Assembly (NCBI RefSeq): GCF_900107965.1
Contig: NZ_FNVU01000007.1
Location: 1-64,000 of the forward strand
DNA: 64,000 nt
Direction of reading: 5' to 3'
Source: Actinacidiphila yanglinensis
GTDB taxonomy: Bacteria > Actinomycetota > Actinomycetes > Streptomycetales > Streptomycetaceae
How positions within the stretch are numbered: position 1 is the first letter of the stretch; each line of letters begins with the position of its first letter. Shown here piece after piece: positions 7,635-16,116 of this stretch. The notes under the pieces are model-generated. The model was not told where the DNA came from and ran no database searches. It saw only the letters and a list, made by a program, of their open reading frames with translations. The position numbers and the translations under genes were made by a program.

Positions 7635-9302
7635 GTGCGGCTCGAGCCCACGCAGTGGATCGCTGAGGACCCCGACCCCGAAACCCGAGCGGAGCTCCAA
7701 GCCCTGGTGGACGCCGCGAAGGACGGGAACGACTCCGCACGGGCGGACCTCGAGGACCGTTTCCGCGGCACCCTGGAGTTCGGCACCGCGGGCCTGCGCG
7801 GAGCGATGGGCGGCGGCCCGATGCGGATGAACCGGGCGGTGGTGATACGCGCGGCCGCCGGCCTCGCCGCGTACCTCGAGAACATCGGCGGCGGCCTGGT
7901 CGTGATCGGGTACGACGCCCGCCACCGGTCGGAGCGCTTCGCACGGGACACCGCCGCGGTGATGGTCGGCGCGGGCCTGCGCGCGGCGGTACTGCCGCGC
8001 CCGCTGCCCACCCCGGTGCTGGCGTTCGCCATCCGTCATCTGGGAGCGGCGGCCGGGGTGATGGTGACCGCGAGCCACAACCCGCCGCAGGACAACGGCT
8101 ACAAGGTCTACCTGGGCGACGGCTCGCAGATCGTGCCGCCGGCCGACGCGGAGATCGCCGCGCGGATCGCGGCGGTGGGCCCGCTGGAGACGGTGCCGAG
8201 GCCGGAGGACGGCTGGACCGTACTCGGCGAAGAAATCGTCACGGCGTACCTGGACCGTGCGGTGGGCGTGGTCGCGCCGGGCGGCCCGCGCGAGGTGGCG
8301 ACCGTCTACACGCCGATGCACGGGGTCGGGCTGCGCACGCTGCTGGCGGCGTTCGAGCGGGCCGGGTTCCCGGCACCCGCCGTGGTCCCGCGGCAGGCGG
8401 AACCGGACCCGGACTTCCCCACCGTGGCCTTCCCGAACCCGGAGGAGCCCGGCGCGATGGACCTCGCCTTCGCGACCGCGCGCGAGCACCACCCGGACGT
8501 GGTCATCGCCAACGACCCGGACGCGGACCGCTGTGCGGCGGCCGTACCGGACCCGGCCGCGCCCGGCGGCGTGCGGATGCTGCGCGGCGACGAGCTGGGC
8601 GCGTTGCTCGCGGTCCACCTCGTCCGGCGCGGTGCGGCCGTCCCCGGCCGGGACACCTTCGCGGCGAGCATCGTCTCCTCCTCGCTGCTGTCGAAGATCG
8701 CCGCCGGCGCCGGACTCGGCTACGCCGACACCCTCACCGGCTTCAAGTGGATCTCCCGTGTGAAGGGCCTGCGCTACGGCTACGAGGAGGCGCTCGGCTA
8801 CTGCGTCGACCCGGCGGGGGTGCGCGACAAGGACGGCATCACCGCGGCGCTGCTCGTCGCCGAACTCGCCGCCACCCTGAAGCGGGAGTCCCGCACGCTC
8901 GCCGACCTGCTGGACGAACTCGCCCTCACCCACGGCTTGCACGCCACCGACCAGCTCTCCGCGCGCGTGGCGGACCTCTCCCTCATCGGCGCGGCGATGA
9001 AGCGGCTCCGGGCGGACCCGCCGGCCGCCCTGGCGGGCCTCGCCGTGACCGGCGTCGACGACCTCGCCGAAGGGGCAGGCGGCCTGCCTCCCACCGACGG
9101 CCTGCGGTACCACCTGGCCGGGGCCCCGGTCGACGGTGCCCGTGTCGTGGTCCGCCCCAGCGGGACCGAGCCCAAGATCAAGTGCTATCTCGAAGTGGTC
9201 GTGCCCGTTTCCGACGGGTCCGCGCTGACGGCCGCCCGGAGCACGGCGGCCGACCTGCTGGCAGCCCTCAAGGCCGACCTCGCGGCGGCGGCCGGCATCT
9301 GA
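7635..9302 (+). CDS. Alpha-D-phosphohexomutase superfamily enzyme (PGM2-like phosphosugar mutase)
   Basis: The 555-residue protein has the four-domain phosphohexomutase layout. The phosphoserine loop is TASHNPPQDNGYK (about residue 145), the Mg-binding loop is NDPDADRC (about 300), the sugar specificity region contains GYEEALGY (about 385), and the phosphate-binding loop is RPSGTEPKIKCY (about 510). GTG 7635 has AAGGAGG at 7622-7628. Family members convert hexose or pentose 1-phosphates to 6- or 5-phosphates. Homologues are usually named phosphomannomutase. Its place among nucleoside phosphorylases and DeoC, with no DeoB in sight, and its length similar to PGM2 enzymes suggest a phosphopentomutase role; that is inference. 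Confidence 0.88.
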   Translation: MRLEPTQWIAEDPDPETRAELQALVDAAKDGNDSARADLEDRFRGTLEFGTAGLRGAMGGGPMRMNRAVVIRAAAGLAAYLENIGGGLVVIGYDARHRSERFARDTAAVMVGAGLRAAVLPRPLPTPVLAFAIRHLGAAAGVMVTASHNPPQDNGYKVYLGDGSQIVPPADAEIAARIAAVGPLETVPRPEDGWTVLGEEIVTAYLDRAVGVVAPGGPREVATVYTPMHGVGLRTLLAAFERAGFPAPAVVPRQAEPDPDFPTVAFPNPEEPGAMDLAFATAREHHPDVVIANDPDADRCAAAVPDPAAPGGVRMLRGDELGALLAVHLVRRGAAVPGRDTFAASIVSSSLLSKIAAGAGLGYADTLTGFKWISRVKGLRYGYEEALGYCVDPAGVRDKDGITAALLVAELAATLKRESRTLADLLDELALTHGLHATDQLSARVADLSLIGAAMKRLRADPPAALAGLAVTGVDDLAEGAGGLPPTDGLRYHLAGAPVDGARVVVRPSGTEPKIKCYLEVVVPVSDGSALTAARSTAADLLAALKADLAAAAGI

Positions 9303-9321
9303 TCGCCCGGGCGGGGCCGGC

Positions 9322-9996
9322 TCAGCCGATCGCCGCGAGCACGATCAGGACGACCGCGCCGGCCGCGGAGGGGGCGATGATCTCGTAGCACCAGCGGATC
9401 ACCGGACGCGGCCGGGTCTCCTCGTCGATCGGGTGCCGGTCGGCCAGCTCGCGCAGCTCGTTCACCGAGCGGTCGGAGGGAGCGCGGATGGTGCCGTCGT
9501 CGTCGGGCCGGCCGGGACGGCGGCGGGGCATCGCGCCGAACACGTCACGGCTGTCCCCCGCCTGCGCCCTCGCGTTCTGCCGGGCCGCGCTCTTGCGGGC
9601 GCGTACGGACACCGGGATCGCCCAGAGCTGGAACTTGTGGCCGTCCGCGACCATCTCGGTCGAGTACGCGGCGCGGATGCTGTCCACCCCGGCCCACGGC
9701 ACGGTGATCGTGCGGAACGGGTTGCGCACCAGGATGCGCTCGTCGCTGGCGTAGACGACCGGCCGGAGGCTGAACGCGATGATCAGCGGGACCGCGCACA
9801 GCATCGCCGCCAGGGCCAGCCACGGGGTGTGGCCGGTGCCGCGCGCGATCGCGTCCCCGCCGAGCCATCCGGCCAGGCAGAGCAGCAGCACGCCGCCGAT
9901 CACGCCGGCCACGGACCGGTAGGAACGGTCGGCGTACTTCGGCTGCCCGTTCCCGGCGGTGGCCGGTCCCGAGCGGTCGTTCTTGGGACTCGTCAT
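9322..9996 (-). CDS. Membrane-anchored PH-domain-like protein of unknown role
   Basis: The 224-residue protein has two close membrane spans near residues 29-50 and 58-75. A bacterial PH-like segment follows (VVYASDERILVRNPFRTITVPWAGVDSIRAA), typical of actinobacterial membrane PH-domain proteins. A basic, disordered stretch (RARKSAARQNAR) comes next, and a third hydrophobic span lies at the extreme C-terminus. No catalytic motif is visible. ATG 9996 is chosen because the longer open frame upstream runs through dispersed repeats. It converges with the mutase gene, leaving a 19-nt gap, and its partner and function are unknown. Confidence 0.75.
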   Translation of the reverse strand: MTSPKNDRSGPATAGNGQPKYADRSYRSVAGVIGGVLLLCLAGWLGGDAIARGTGHTPWLALAAMLCAVPLIIAFSLRPVVYASDERILVRNPFRTITVPWAGVDSIRAAYSTEMVADGHKFQLWAIPVSVRARKSAARQNARAQAGDSRDVFGAMPRRRPGRPDDDGTIRAPSDRSVNELRELADRHPIDEETRPRPVIRWCYEIIAPSAAGAVVLIVLAAIG

Positions 9997-10026
9997 AAGG
10001 TCCGATTCTGCCCGATCAGGCGTCCC

Positions 10027-10495
10027 TGTGGTGCCCCTGACCCCCCAGGGTGCCCCGCCCTGCCGGTCGAGGGACCATCTCCCGGTGGTGGGCTTGTCGC
10101 GCAGTTCCCCGCGCCCCTGCGTAAGTGCGGGTCCTTCCGCGAAAAAAGGTCGAGCGGCCCCCGCACGCCCGGGTACGTCCACGGAACAAGGGTCACCACC
10201 AGGGGGCGCGGGGAACTGCGCGACAAGCCACCCACCGCCAGGTGGTCCGAGAACCGACCGGACCGGGCAACCCGGCCGGACCCCTTCCGTAAGGAGCGTC
10301 ACCACCAGGGGGCGCGGGGAACTGCGCGAGCAACCCCCACCGGCAGGTGGTCCGGGAACCGACCGAACCGGGCAACCCGGCCGGACCCCTTCCGTAAGGA
10401 GCGTCACCACCAGGGGGCGCGGGGAACTGCGCGAACAACCCCCACCGGCAGGTGGTCCGGGAACCGACCGAACCGGGCAACCCGGCCGGACCCGC
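10027..10495. repeat. Composite GC-rich intergenic repeats, one inverted copy and three tandem copies
   Basis: The dispersed core (reverse complement of GCGCAGTTCCCCGCGCCCCT) occurs once in one orientation (about 10098-10118). It then occurs three times inverted as GGGGCGCGGGGAACTGCGCG, near 10203, 10309 and 10414. The tandem spacing is 105-106 bp, and units share CACCGGCAGGTGGTCC and GGGCAACCCGGCCGGACC. The array fills the divergent gap between the PH-domain gene and deoC. Open frames running through it are repeat translations, not genes. Confidence 0.85.
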
Positions 10496-10525
10496 ACCCA
10501 GCCCCCCGCAGGAGGTAGCGGAGGT

Positions 10526-10539
10526 GTTACGCGCGTAGA
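10526..10539. promoter_or_regulatory. Nucleoside-regulon palindrome, deoC site
   Basis: GTTACGCGCGTAGA is 18 nt upstream of the deoC ATG. It overlaps a possible -10 element (TAGATA/TATGGT), so an occupied site would block initiation. Confidence 0.75.
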
Positions 10540-10557
10540 TATGGTGATGTGGTGACC

Positions 10558-11541
10558 ATGTCCTCAGAAGTAGTCCCGCCCTCGACCCTCCTCCCCGACG
10601 TGAGCTCCTCCCCCCGGGCCCTGCGCAGCTACCTGCACGGCCTGCCCGGGGTGGACGCCGTCGGGCTGGAGGCGCGAGCGGCAGCCCTGGGCACGCGCTC
10701 GATCAAGACGACCGCGAAGGCGTACGCGATCGACCTGGCGATCTCGATGATCGACCTGACCACCCTGGAAGGCGCGGACACCGCCGGAAAGGTGCGCGCG
10801 CTGTGCGCGAAGGGCGTGCGGCCGGACCCGGCCGACCGGAGTGTCCCGCCGGTCGCCGCGATCTGCGTGTACGGCGACATGGTCGCCGTGGCGAAGGAGG
10901 CGGTGGCCGCCGCGGGCGGCACGGACGTGCACGTCGCGGCCGTCGCGACCGCCTTCCCGTCCGGCCGGGCCGCGCGCAGCGTCAAGCTCGCGGACACCGC
11001 GGAGGCGGTCGCCGCGGGTGCGGACGAGATCGACATGGTGATCGACCGCGGCGCGTTCCTGTCCGGCCGCTACCTGGACGTGTTCGAGGAGATCCAGGCG
11101 GTGAAGGCGGCCTGCACCCGCGAGGACGGCAGCCGCGCCCACCTGAAGGTGATCTTCGAGAACGGCGAGCTGTCGACGTACGACAACATCCGGCGCTGCT
11201 CGTGGCTGGCGATGCTGGCCGGCGCCGACTTCATCAAGACCTCGACCGGGAAGGTGGGGGTGAACGCCACCCCGGCGAACACCCTGGTGATGCTGGAGGC
11301 GGTCCGCGACTTCCGCCGGGCCACCGGCGTGCAGATCGGGGTGAAGCCGGCCGGCGGCATCCGTACCGCGAAGGACGCGGTGAAGTACCTGGTGATGGTG
11401 AACGAGACCCTCGGCGACGACTGGCTGTCGCCCGAGTGGTTCCGGTTCGGCGCCTCCAGCCTCCTCAACGACCTGCTGATGCAGCGGCAGAAGCTCAGCA
11501 CCGGCCGGTACTCCGGTCCCGACTACGTCACGGTGGACTGA
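10558..11541 (+). CDS. deoC: Deoxyribose-phosphate aldolase
   Basis: The 327-residue class I aldolase cleaves 2-deoxyribose-5-phosphate to acetaldehyde and glyceraldehyde-3-phosphate. The Schiff-base Lys lies in FIKTSTGKVGVNAT (about residue 230) and the second active-site Lys in GVKPAGGIRTAKDA (about 265). DEIDMVIDRGAF supplies the conserved Asp. The protein is longer than E. coli DeoC (259) because of a roughly 60-residue N-terminal extension, as is common in actinobacteria. ATG 10558 is preferred because GGTGAT ends 9 nt upstream; GTG 10549 or 10552 would allow a leaderless start. Two aldehyde dehydrogenase genes follow with a 6-nt gap and an overlap, consistent with an operon that disposes of acetaldehyde. 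Confidence 0.92.
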   Translation: MSSEVVPPSTLLPDVSSSPRALRSYLHGLPGVDAVGLEARAAALGTRSIKTTAKAYAIDLAISMIDLTTLEGADTAGKVRALCAKGVRPDPADRSVPPVAAICVYGDMVAVAKEAVAAAGGTDVHVAAVATAFPSGRAARSVKLADTAEAVAAGADEIDMVIDRGAFLSGRYLDVFEEIQAVKAACTREDGSRAHLKVIFENGELSTYDNIRRCSWLAMLAGADFIKTSTGKVGVNATPANTLVMLEAVRDFRRATGVQIGVKPAGGIRTAKDAVKYLVMVNETLGDDWLSPEWFRFGASSLLNDLLMQRQKLSTGRYSGPDYVTVD

Positions 11542-11547
11542 TCCCTC

Positions 11548-13038
11548 ATGGCACACCAGAAGTTCGCGTACGCGCCCGCGCCGGAGTCCCGGGCGATCGT
11601 CGACCTCGCACCCTCGTACGGGCTGTTCATCGACGGCGAGTTCGCCGAGGCCGCCGACGGCCGGGTCTTCAAGTCGGTCTCCCCCTCCAGCGAGGAGGTG
11701 CTCGCCGAGGTGGCGCGGGCCGGCGAGGCCGACGTCGACCGGGCGGTGCGGGCCGCGCGCAAGGCGTTCGGGACGTGGTCGGCGCTGCCGGGCGCCGAGC
11801 GCGGCAAATACCTGTTCCGGATCGCCCGCATCCTCCAGGAGAGGTCCCGGGAGCTGGCGGTGCTGGAGTCGCTGGACAACGGCAAGCCGATCCGCGAGAC
11901 CCGCGACGTGGACCTGCCGCTGGTCGCGGCCCACTTCTTCTACTACGCGGGCTGGGCCGACAAGCTGGCATACGCCGGTTACGGCCCCGATCCGCGACCG
12001 CTGGGCGTGGCCGGCCAGGTCATCCCGTGGAACTTCCCGCTGCTGATGCTCGCGTGGAAGATCGCGCCCGCGCTCGCCGCGGGCAACACCGTGGTGCTCA
12101 AGCCCGCCGAGACCACCCCGCTGAGCGCGCTGTTCTTCGCCGACGTCTGCCGCCAGGCGGGCCTGCCGCGCGGTGTCGTCAACATCCTCACCGGGTACGG
12201 CGACGCGGGCGCGGCGCTGGTCGCCCACGAGGGCGTGGACAAGGTGGCCTTCACCGGGTCGACGGAGGTGGGCAAGGCGATCGCCCGCACCGTCGCGGGC
12301 ACCGGGAAGAAGGTCACCCTCGAACTGGGCGGCAAGGCGGCGAACATCGTCTTCGACGACGCCCCGATCGACCAGGCCGTCGAGGGCATCGTCAACGGGA
12401 TCTTCTTCAACCAGGGCCACGTGTGCTGCGCGGGCTCGCGGCTGCTGGTCCAGGAGTCGGTGCAGGACGAGGTGCTCGACGCGCTGAAGCGGCGGATGGA
12501 GACGCTGCGCGTCGGCGACCCGCTGGACAAGAACACCGACATCGGGGCGATCAACTCCGCGGAGCAGCTGGCCCGGATCACCGCGCTCGCCGAGGCGGGC
12601 GAGGCGGAGGGCGCGGAGCGCTGGGCGCCCGCGTGCGAGCTGCCCGAGTCCGGTTACTGGTTCGCGCCCACGCTGTTCACCGGGGTGACGCAGGCGCACC
12701 GGATCGCCCGGGAGGAGATCTTCGGCCCGGTGCTGTCGGTGCTGACCTTCCGCACGCCCGCCGAGGCCGTGGAGAAGGCCAACAACACGCCGTACGGGCT
12801 GTCCGCGGGGATCTGGACGGAGAAGGGCTCGCGCATCCTGTCGATGGCGAGCAAGCTGCGGGCGGGGGTGGTGTGGGCGAACACCTTCAACAAGTTCGAC
12901 CCGACCTCGCCGTTCGGCGGCTACAAGGAGTCCGGCTACGGCCGGGAGGGCGGCCGGCACGGCCTGGAGGCGTACCTCGCGGCGGCGGACGTGCCGGCCG
13001 GCGGGCGGGGCCACGGAGAAGGGGAGGGCGACCGATGA
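11548..13038 (+). CDS. NAD(P)-dependent aldehyde dehydrogenase
   Basis: This full-length ALDH (496 residues) has the substrate/NAD segment VIPWNFPLLMLAWK, the Rossmann motif FTGSTEVGKAI, the general base Glu in LELGGKAANIVF, the catalytic Cys in QGHVCCAGSR, and EEIFGPVLSV near the C-terminus. It oxidises an aldehyde to the acid with NAD(P). Its position 6 nt after deoC makes acetaldehyde from deoxyribose-5-phosphate the likely substrate (inference). The C-terminal residues are Gly-rich. It overlaps the next gene by ATGA, so the two are translationally coupled. Confidence 0.9.
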   Translation: MAHQKFAYAPAPESRAIVDLAPSYGLFIDGEFAEAADGRVFKSVSPSSEEVLAEVARAGEADVDRAVRAARKAFGTWSALPGAERGKYLFRIARILQERSRELAVLESLDNGKPIRETRDVDLPLVAAHFFYYAGWADKLAYAGYGPDPRPLGVAGQVIPWNFPLLMLAWKIAPALAAGNTVVLKPAETTPLSALFFADVCRQAGLPRGVVNILTGYGDAGAALVAHEGVDKVAFTGSTEVGKAIARTVAGTGKKVTLELGGKAANIVFDDAPIDQAVEGIVNGIFFNQGHVCCAGSRLLVQESVQDEVLDALKRRMETLRVGDPLDKNTDIGAINSAEQLARITALAEAGEAEGAERWAPACELPESGYWFAPTLFTGVTQAHRIAREEIFGPVLSVLTFRTPAEAVEKANNTPYGLSAGIWTEKGSRILSMASKLRAGVVWANTFNKFDPTSPFGGYKESGYGREGGRHGLEAYLAAADVPAGGRGHGEGEGDR

Positions 13039-13946
13039 AGGCGCCGGGGACCACGACGCGGCTGAGCGTCCAGAAGACCTACAAGCTGTACGTCGGGGGC
13101 AAGTTCCCCCGCTCCGAGAGCGGCCGGGTGTACGAGGTGACGGACTCCAGGGGTGCCAAGGGCTCCGGCGGCGGGCAGGACGGCGGCGCGTGGCTGGCGA
13201 ACGCGCCGCTCGCCTCGCGCAAGGACGCGCGGGACGCGGTGGTCGCGGCCCGCAAAGCGGTGGCCGGCTGGTCCGGGGCGACCGCGTACAACCGCGGGCA
13301 GGTGCTCTACCGCGTCGCGGAGATGCTGGAGGGGCGGCGCGAGCAGTTCGCCCGCGAGGTCGCCGACGCGGAGGGCCTGTCGAAGGCGAAGTCGGCGGCC
13401 GTGGTGGACGCGGCGGTCGACCGCTGGGTCTGGTACGCGGGCTGGACCGACAAGATCGCCCAGGTGGTAGGGGGCGCCAACCCGGTTGCCGGTCCTTACT
13501 TCAACCTCTCCACGCCCGAACCGACCGGCGTGGTCGCGGTACTCGCGCCCCAGGACTCGTCCTTCCTCGGACTGGTCTCGGTGCTCGCCCCGGTGATCGC
13601 CACCGGCAACACCGCGGTCGTGGTCGCCGCCGAGCGCGCGCCCCTGCCGGCGCTGTCCCTGGGCGAGGTGCTCGCCACCTCCGACGTGCCCGGGGGCGTG
13701 GTCAACCTCCTCTCCGGCCGCACCGCGGAGATCGCCACGCCGCTCGCCGCCCACCAGGACGTCAACGGGATCGACCTCACCGGCGCCGGCCCCGAGCTGG
13801 CCGCCGAACTGGAGGCCGCCGCGGCCGACAACCTCAAGCGGGTCCGCCGGCCCGCCCTTGGGGAGGACTGGACCGCCGACCCGGGCACCTCGCGCCTGAC
13901 GGCCTGGCTGGAGACCAAGACGGTCTGGCACCCGATCGGGGTCTGA
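13035..13946 (+). CDS. Shortened aldehyde dehydrogenase-like protein without the catalytic domain
   Basis: The 303-residue protein aligns with the N-terminal and nucleotide-binding parts of the ALDH family (YKLYVGGKFPRSESGR, GWTDKIAQVVGG, PTGVVAVLAPQDSSFLGL, VIATGNTAVVV). It lacks the ELGGK Glu motif and the whole Cys-containing domain. After about residue 250 it diverges into a short tail ending WHPIGV. A family enzyme has about 480 residues. The ATGA overlap and its own purine-rich ribosome site (GGGGAGGGCG) show it is an intended gene and not a decayed end. Such a protein cannot carry out thioester catalysis alone. A structural or regulatory partner of the full ALDH just upstream is plausible but unproven. 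Confidence 0.8.
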   Translation: MKAPGTTTRLSVQKTYKLYVGGKFPRSESGRVYEVTDSRGAKGSGGGQDGGAWLANAPLASRKDARDAVVAARKAVAGWSGATAYNRGQVLYRVAEMLEGRREQFAREVADAEGLSKAKSAAVVDAAVDRWVWYAGWTDKIAQVVGGANPVAGPYFNLSTPEPTGVVAVLAPQDSSFLGLVSVLAPVIATGNTAVVVAAERAPLPALSLGEVLATSDVPGGVVNLLSGRTAEIATPLAAHQDVNGIDLTGAGPELAAELEAAAADNLKRVRRPALGEDWTADPGTSRLTAWLETKTVWHPIGV

Positions 13947-13958
13947 GGGCTCCGGCGG

Positions 13959-14351
13959 TCAGTGCGGGAGCAGGCCGGTGACGGAGCCGGTCAGCGGCAG
14001 GCTGCCCAGCGAACCGCCGCCGGTGAGGGGCTCGGTGGCGTCGGTCGTCGACACGGTCTGGAAGTCGGCGACCTGGGAGCCGACCCCGTTGGTGAGCGGG
14101 TCGACCGTGGTGTTGCTGAGCGGGTCGAGCTTCAGCTCGCGGACCGGCTCGATGCCGTTGGCGAGGGCGCCGGTCACCGACTGGGTGGGCACCGCGGAGG
14201 TGATCCCCGAGGTGGGCAGCGCGCCGGTGGCGCTCTGGAGGTCCGGCAGCGCCGCCGGGGCGTCCGCGGCGAAGGCGGTGGCCGCCGGGGTGACGGCCAC
14301 CGCCGCCGCGGCGGTCAGCGTGAGGGTGAGGGCGGTGCGCAGCGAGGGCAT
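13959..14351 (-). CDS. Small secreted protein, function unknown
   Basis: The 130-residue product starts with a signal peptide (MPSLRTALTLTLTAAAAVAVTPAATAFA, cleavage probably after AFA). The mature chain is rich in Ser, Thr, Leu, Gly and Pro, with loosely repeated units such as TGALPTSG, VTGALANG and VTGLL. It has no Cys and no enzyme motif. Similar small exported proteins are common in Streptomyces and are often wrongly labelled ATP-binding. A compositionally similar gene lies at 20090-20398 on the same strand, on the other side of the AfsQ locus. ATG 14351 is the only start that gives a signal peptide. Confidence 0.7.
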   Translation of the reverse strand: MPSLRTALTLTLTAAAAVAVTPAATAFAADAPAALPDLQSATGALPTSGITSAVPTQSVTGALANGIEPVRELKLDPLSNTTVDPLTNGVGSQVADFQTVSTTDATEPLTGGGSLGSLPLTGSVTGLLPH

Positions 14352-14467
14352 GTGCGTGCTCCTGTCGACGTCATCGGTTGCTGTCGCAGCGTAACGTAAT
14401 GACCGCGGACGGTAGTTGTCATACCGGGGGGAGTCCCCCGGGCGTGGTTCCGGGAGAATGGTTGTCC

Positions 14468-15088
14468 GTGAGTTCACCTTCCCGCTCCCGCGTGATCCTG
14501 CTGGCCGGACCGTCCGGTTCGGGCAAGTCATCGCTCTCCGCGCGAACCGGCCTGCCGGTCCTGGCACTCGACGACTTCTACAAGGAGGGTGGCGACCCCA
14601 CGCTCCCGCTGCTGCCCGGCGGTGACGCGGCCGACTGGGACGCCCCCGGTTCCTGGCACGCGGACGCGGCCGTCGCCGCGATCAGCGAGCTGTGCGAGCG
14701 CGGCAGTACGGACACGCCGCGCTACGACATCGCGTCCAGCGCGGTCGCCGGGTGGAACCGGCTGGACCTCGCGGGCGCGCCGCTGTTCGTCGCCGAGGGC
14801 ATCTTCGCCGCGGAGATCGTCGAACGCTGCCGCGCCCTCGGGCTGCTGGCCGACGCGATATGCCTGCGCGGCAACCCCGCGACGACCGCACGCCGCCGCT
14901 TCGTCCGCGACCTGCGCGAGGGGCGGAAGTCGGTACGGTTCCTCATCCGGCGGGGCTGGCACCTCTTCCGCGCCGAACGCGCGATCGTGGCTCGCCAGGT
15001 CGGGTTCGGCTGCGCGCCGTGCGATCAGCGCGCGGCGCTTTCCCGTATCGCCGAGGCCCACCCCCGGATGCCCCTGTCCGTCAGCTGA
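14468..15088 (+). CDS. Uridine kinase-like P-loop nucleoside kinase
   Basis: The 206-residue protein has a Walker A motif near the N-terminus (LLAGPSGSGKSSLSARTGLP). The segment LDDFYKEGGDPTLP follows, the uridine kinase pattern in which Asp and Tyr contact the nucleoside. FVAEGIFAAEI and the Arg-rich lid RRRFVRDLREGRKS complete the fold. It would phosphorylate uridine or cytidine with a nucleoside triphosphate, feeding salvage. GTG 14468 has GGGAG 11 nt upstream; TTG 14462, at 5 nt, is an alternative. It is convergent with sigQ across a repeat-rich gap and fits the nucleoside theme of the region. Confidence 0.85.
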   Translation: MSSPSRSRVILLAGPSGSGKSSLSARTGLPVLALDDFYKEGGDPTLPLLPGGDAADWDAPGSWHADAAVAAISELCERGSTDTPRYDIASSAVAGWNRLDLAGAPLFVAEGIFAAEIVERCRALGLLADAICLRGNPATTARRRFVRDLREGRKSVRFLIRRGWHLFRAERAIVARQVGFGCAPCDQRAALSRIAEAHPRMPLSVS

Positions 15089-15335
15089 GGGACCTTGCGG
15101 TCCGCGGTGGTTGCTCGCGCAGTTCTCCCCCAGCCTGGCGGCTGGGAGGTGCCCCCACGCGCCCCTTGGTGGTGACCCTCTTTCCGCGGAGGGACCCGTA
15201 CCCATCCGGGGGGTTGCGACCTTCATTCCGCGGAAGGACCCGCACAAACCAGGGGCGCGGGGAACTGCGCGACAAGCCCACCACCGGCAGGTGGTCCCTC
15301 AACCGGCAGAACGGGGCACCCCGGAGGGTCCGGGA
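15089..15335. repeat. Inverted pair of composite repeats between convergent genes
   Basis: The left half reads GAGGGACCTTGCGGTCCGCGGTGG then GCGCAGTTC, and is interrupted by a hairpin (CCCCCAGCC-TGGC-GGCTGGGAGG, about 15121-15145). CGCGCCCCTTGG then resumes the core. The right half (15252-15335) is the inverted core GGGGCGCGGGGAACTGCGCG with CACCGGCAGGTGGTCC and CGGGGCACCCCGGAGGGTCC. The pair can fold across the gap between the uridine kinase gene and sigQ and probably ends transcription from both sides. Confidence 0.75.
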
Positions 15336-15342
15336 ACCGTCG

Positions 15343-16116
15343 CTACGCGACCAGCTCTCCGAACGCCTCTTCCTCGCTGCGCCCGAAACTCAGCGCCTCG
15401 TCCTCCCGCATGCGCCGCAGCGACCGCCAGATGCTGCTCTTCACGGTGCCGACGCTTATGTTCAGGATGTCGGCGATCTCCGGGTCGGTGCGGCCCTCGT
15501 AGTACCGCAGCACGAGCATCGTGCGCTGCTGCTCGGGCAGCCGGGCGAGTGCCTGCCACAGCACGGCCCGCAGCTCCGTCCCGCCCATCTCGTCGGTGTC
15601 GCCGACCGTCTCGGGCAGTTCCTCCGTCGGGTACTCGCTGAGCTTGCGGCGCCGCCACGCGCTGATGTGCAGGTTGGTCATGGTCCGCCGCAGGTAACCG
15701 CCGACGGCCGCCTTGTCGCTGATCCGGTCCCAGGCGCGGTACGTGGAGAACAGCGCGCTCTGCAGCAGGTCCTCCGCCGCGAAACGGTCGCCGGTCAGGT
15801 GGTAGGCGGTCGCGTAGAGCGACGCGCGCCGCTCCTGCACGTACGCGGTGAACGCGGCCTCCGCCTCGGCGGAGTGCTGCGCGCCGCGCTGCTCCGGCAC
15901 CCGCGCCGCGGCGGGCTCGGCGCCCGCGGGCTGCGTCGCGTCGACCGGCGCGATGTGCGCGGGACGCGGGCGGGCCGGCTGGAAGGTGCTGGTGCGTCCG
16001 GTGCCGCGCGCGTACCCCCGTCCGTTCGCGGCACCGGACATCTCGCTGGCCCGGAACCCGGGGCGTGCGTGCGCGGCATGAACTGCGGTGGTGGTGGTGC
16101 TGTGCAGTGCGTTCAT
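15343..16116 (-). CDS. sigQ: ECF-type (SigE family) RNA polymerase sigma factor SigQ
   Basis: The 257-residue protein has a poorly conserved N-terminus of about 85 residues. Sigma region 2 follows (AAEDLLQSALFSTYRAWDRI and GGYLRRTMTNLHISAWRRRK), then region 4 (LPEQQRTMLVLRYYEGRTDP and DILNISVGTVKSSIWRSLRR). These are the features of the Streptomyces SigE-like sigma group. Divergence from afsQ1/afsQ2 with 324 bp between starts reproduces the known sigQ-afsQ1-afsQ2 locus of S. coelicolor, where AfsQ1 activates sigQ and influences antibiotic production and nitrogen stress responses. A GTCAC-N6-GTCAC box lies 120 nt upstream of ATG 16116. No anti-sigma gene is adjacent. Confidence 0.88.
   Translation of the reverse strand: MNALHSTTTTAVHAAHARPGFRASEMSGAANGRGYARGTGRTSTFQPARPRPAHIAPVDATQPAGAEPAAARVPEQRGAQHSAEAEAAFTAYVQERRASLYATAYHLTGDRFAAEDLLQSALFSTYRAWDRISDKAAVGGYLRRTMTNLHISAWRRRKLSEYPTEELPETVGDTDEMGGTELRAVLWQALARLPEQQRTMLVLRYYEGRTDPEIADILNISVGTVKSSIWRSLRRMREDEALSFGRSEEEAFGELVA

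Noticed and set aside
9322..10497. Reverse open frame extending the PH-domain protein to 391 residues
   Set aside because: The added N-terminal part is a translation of the 105-bp repeats, with repeating residues. ATG 9996 is the natural start.
10803..13946. Continuous 1047-codon forward frame across deoC and both ALDH genes
   Set aside because: The region before 13035 is an alternate-frame shadow of deoC and the first ALDH. Only the portion from ATG 13035 shows family similarity.
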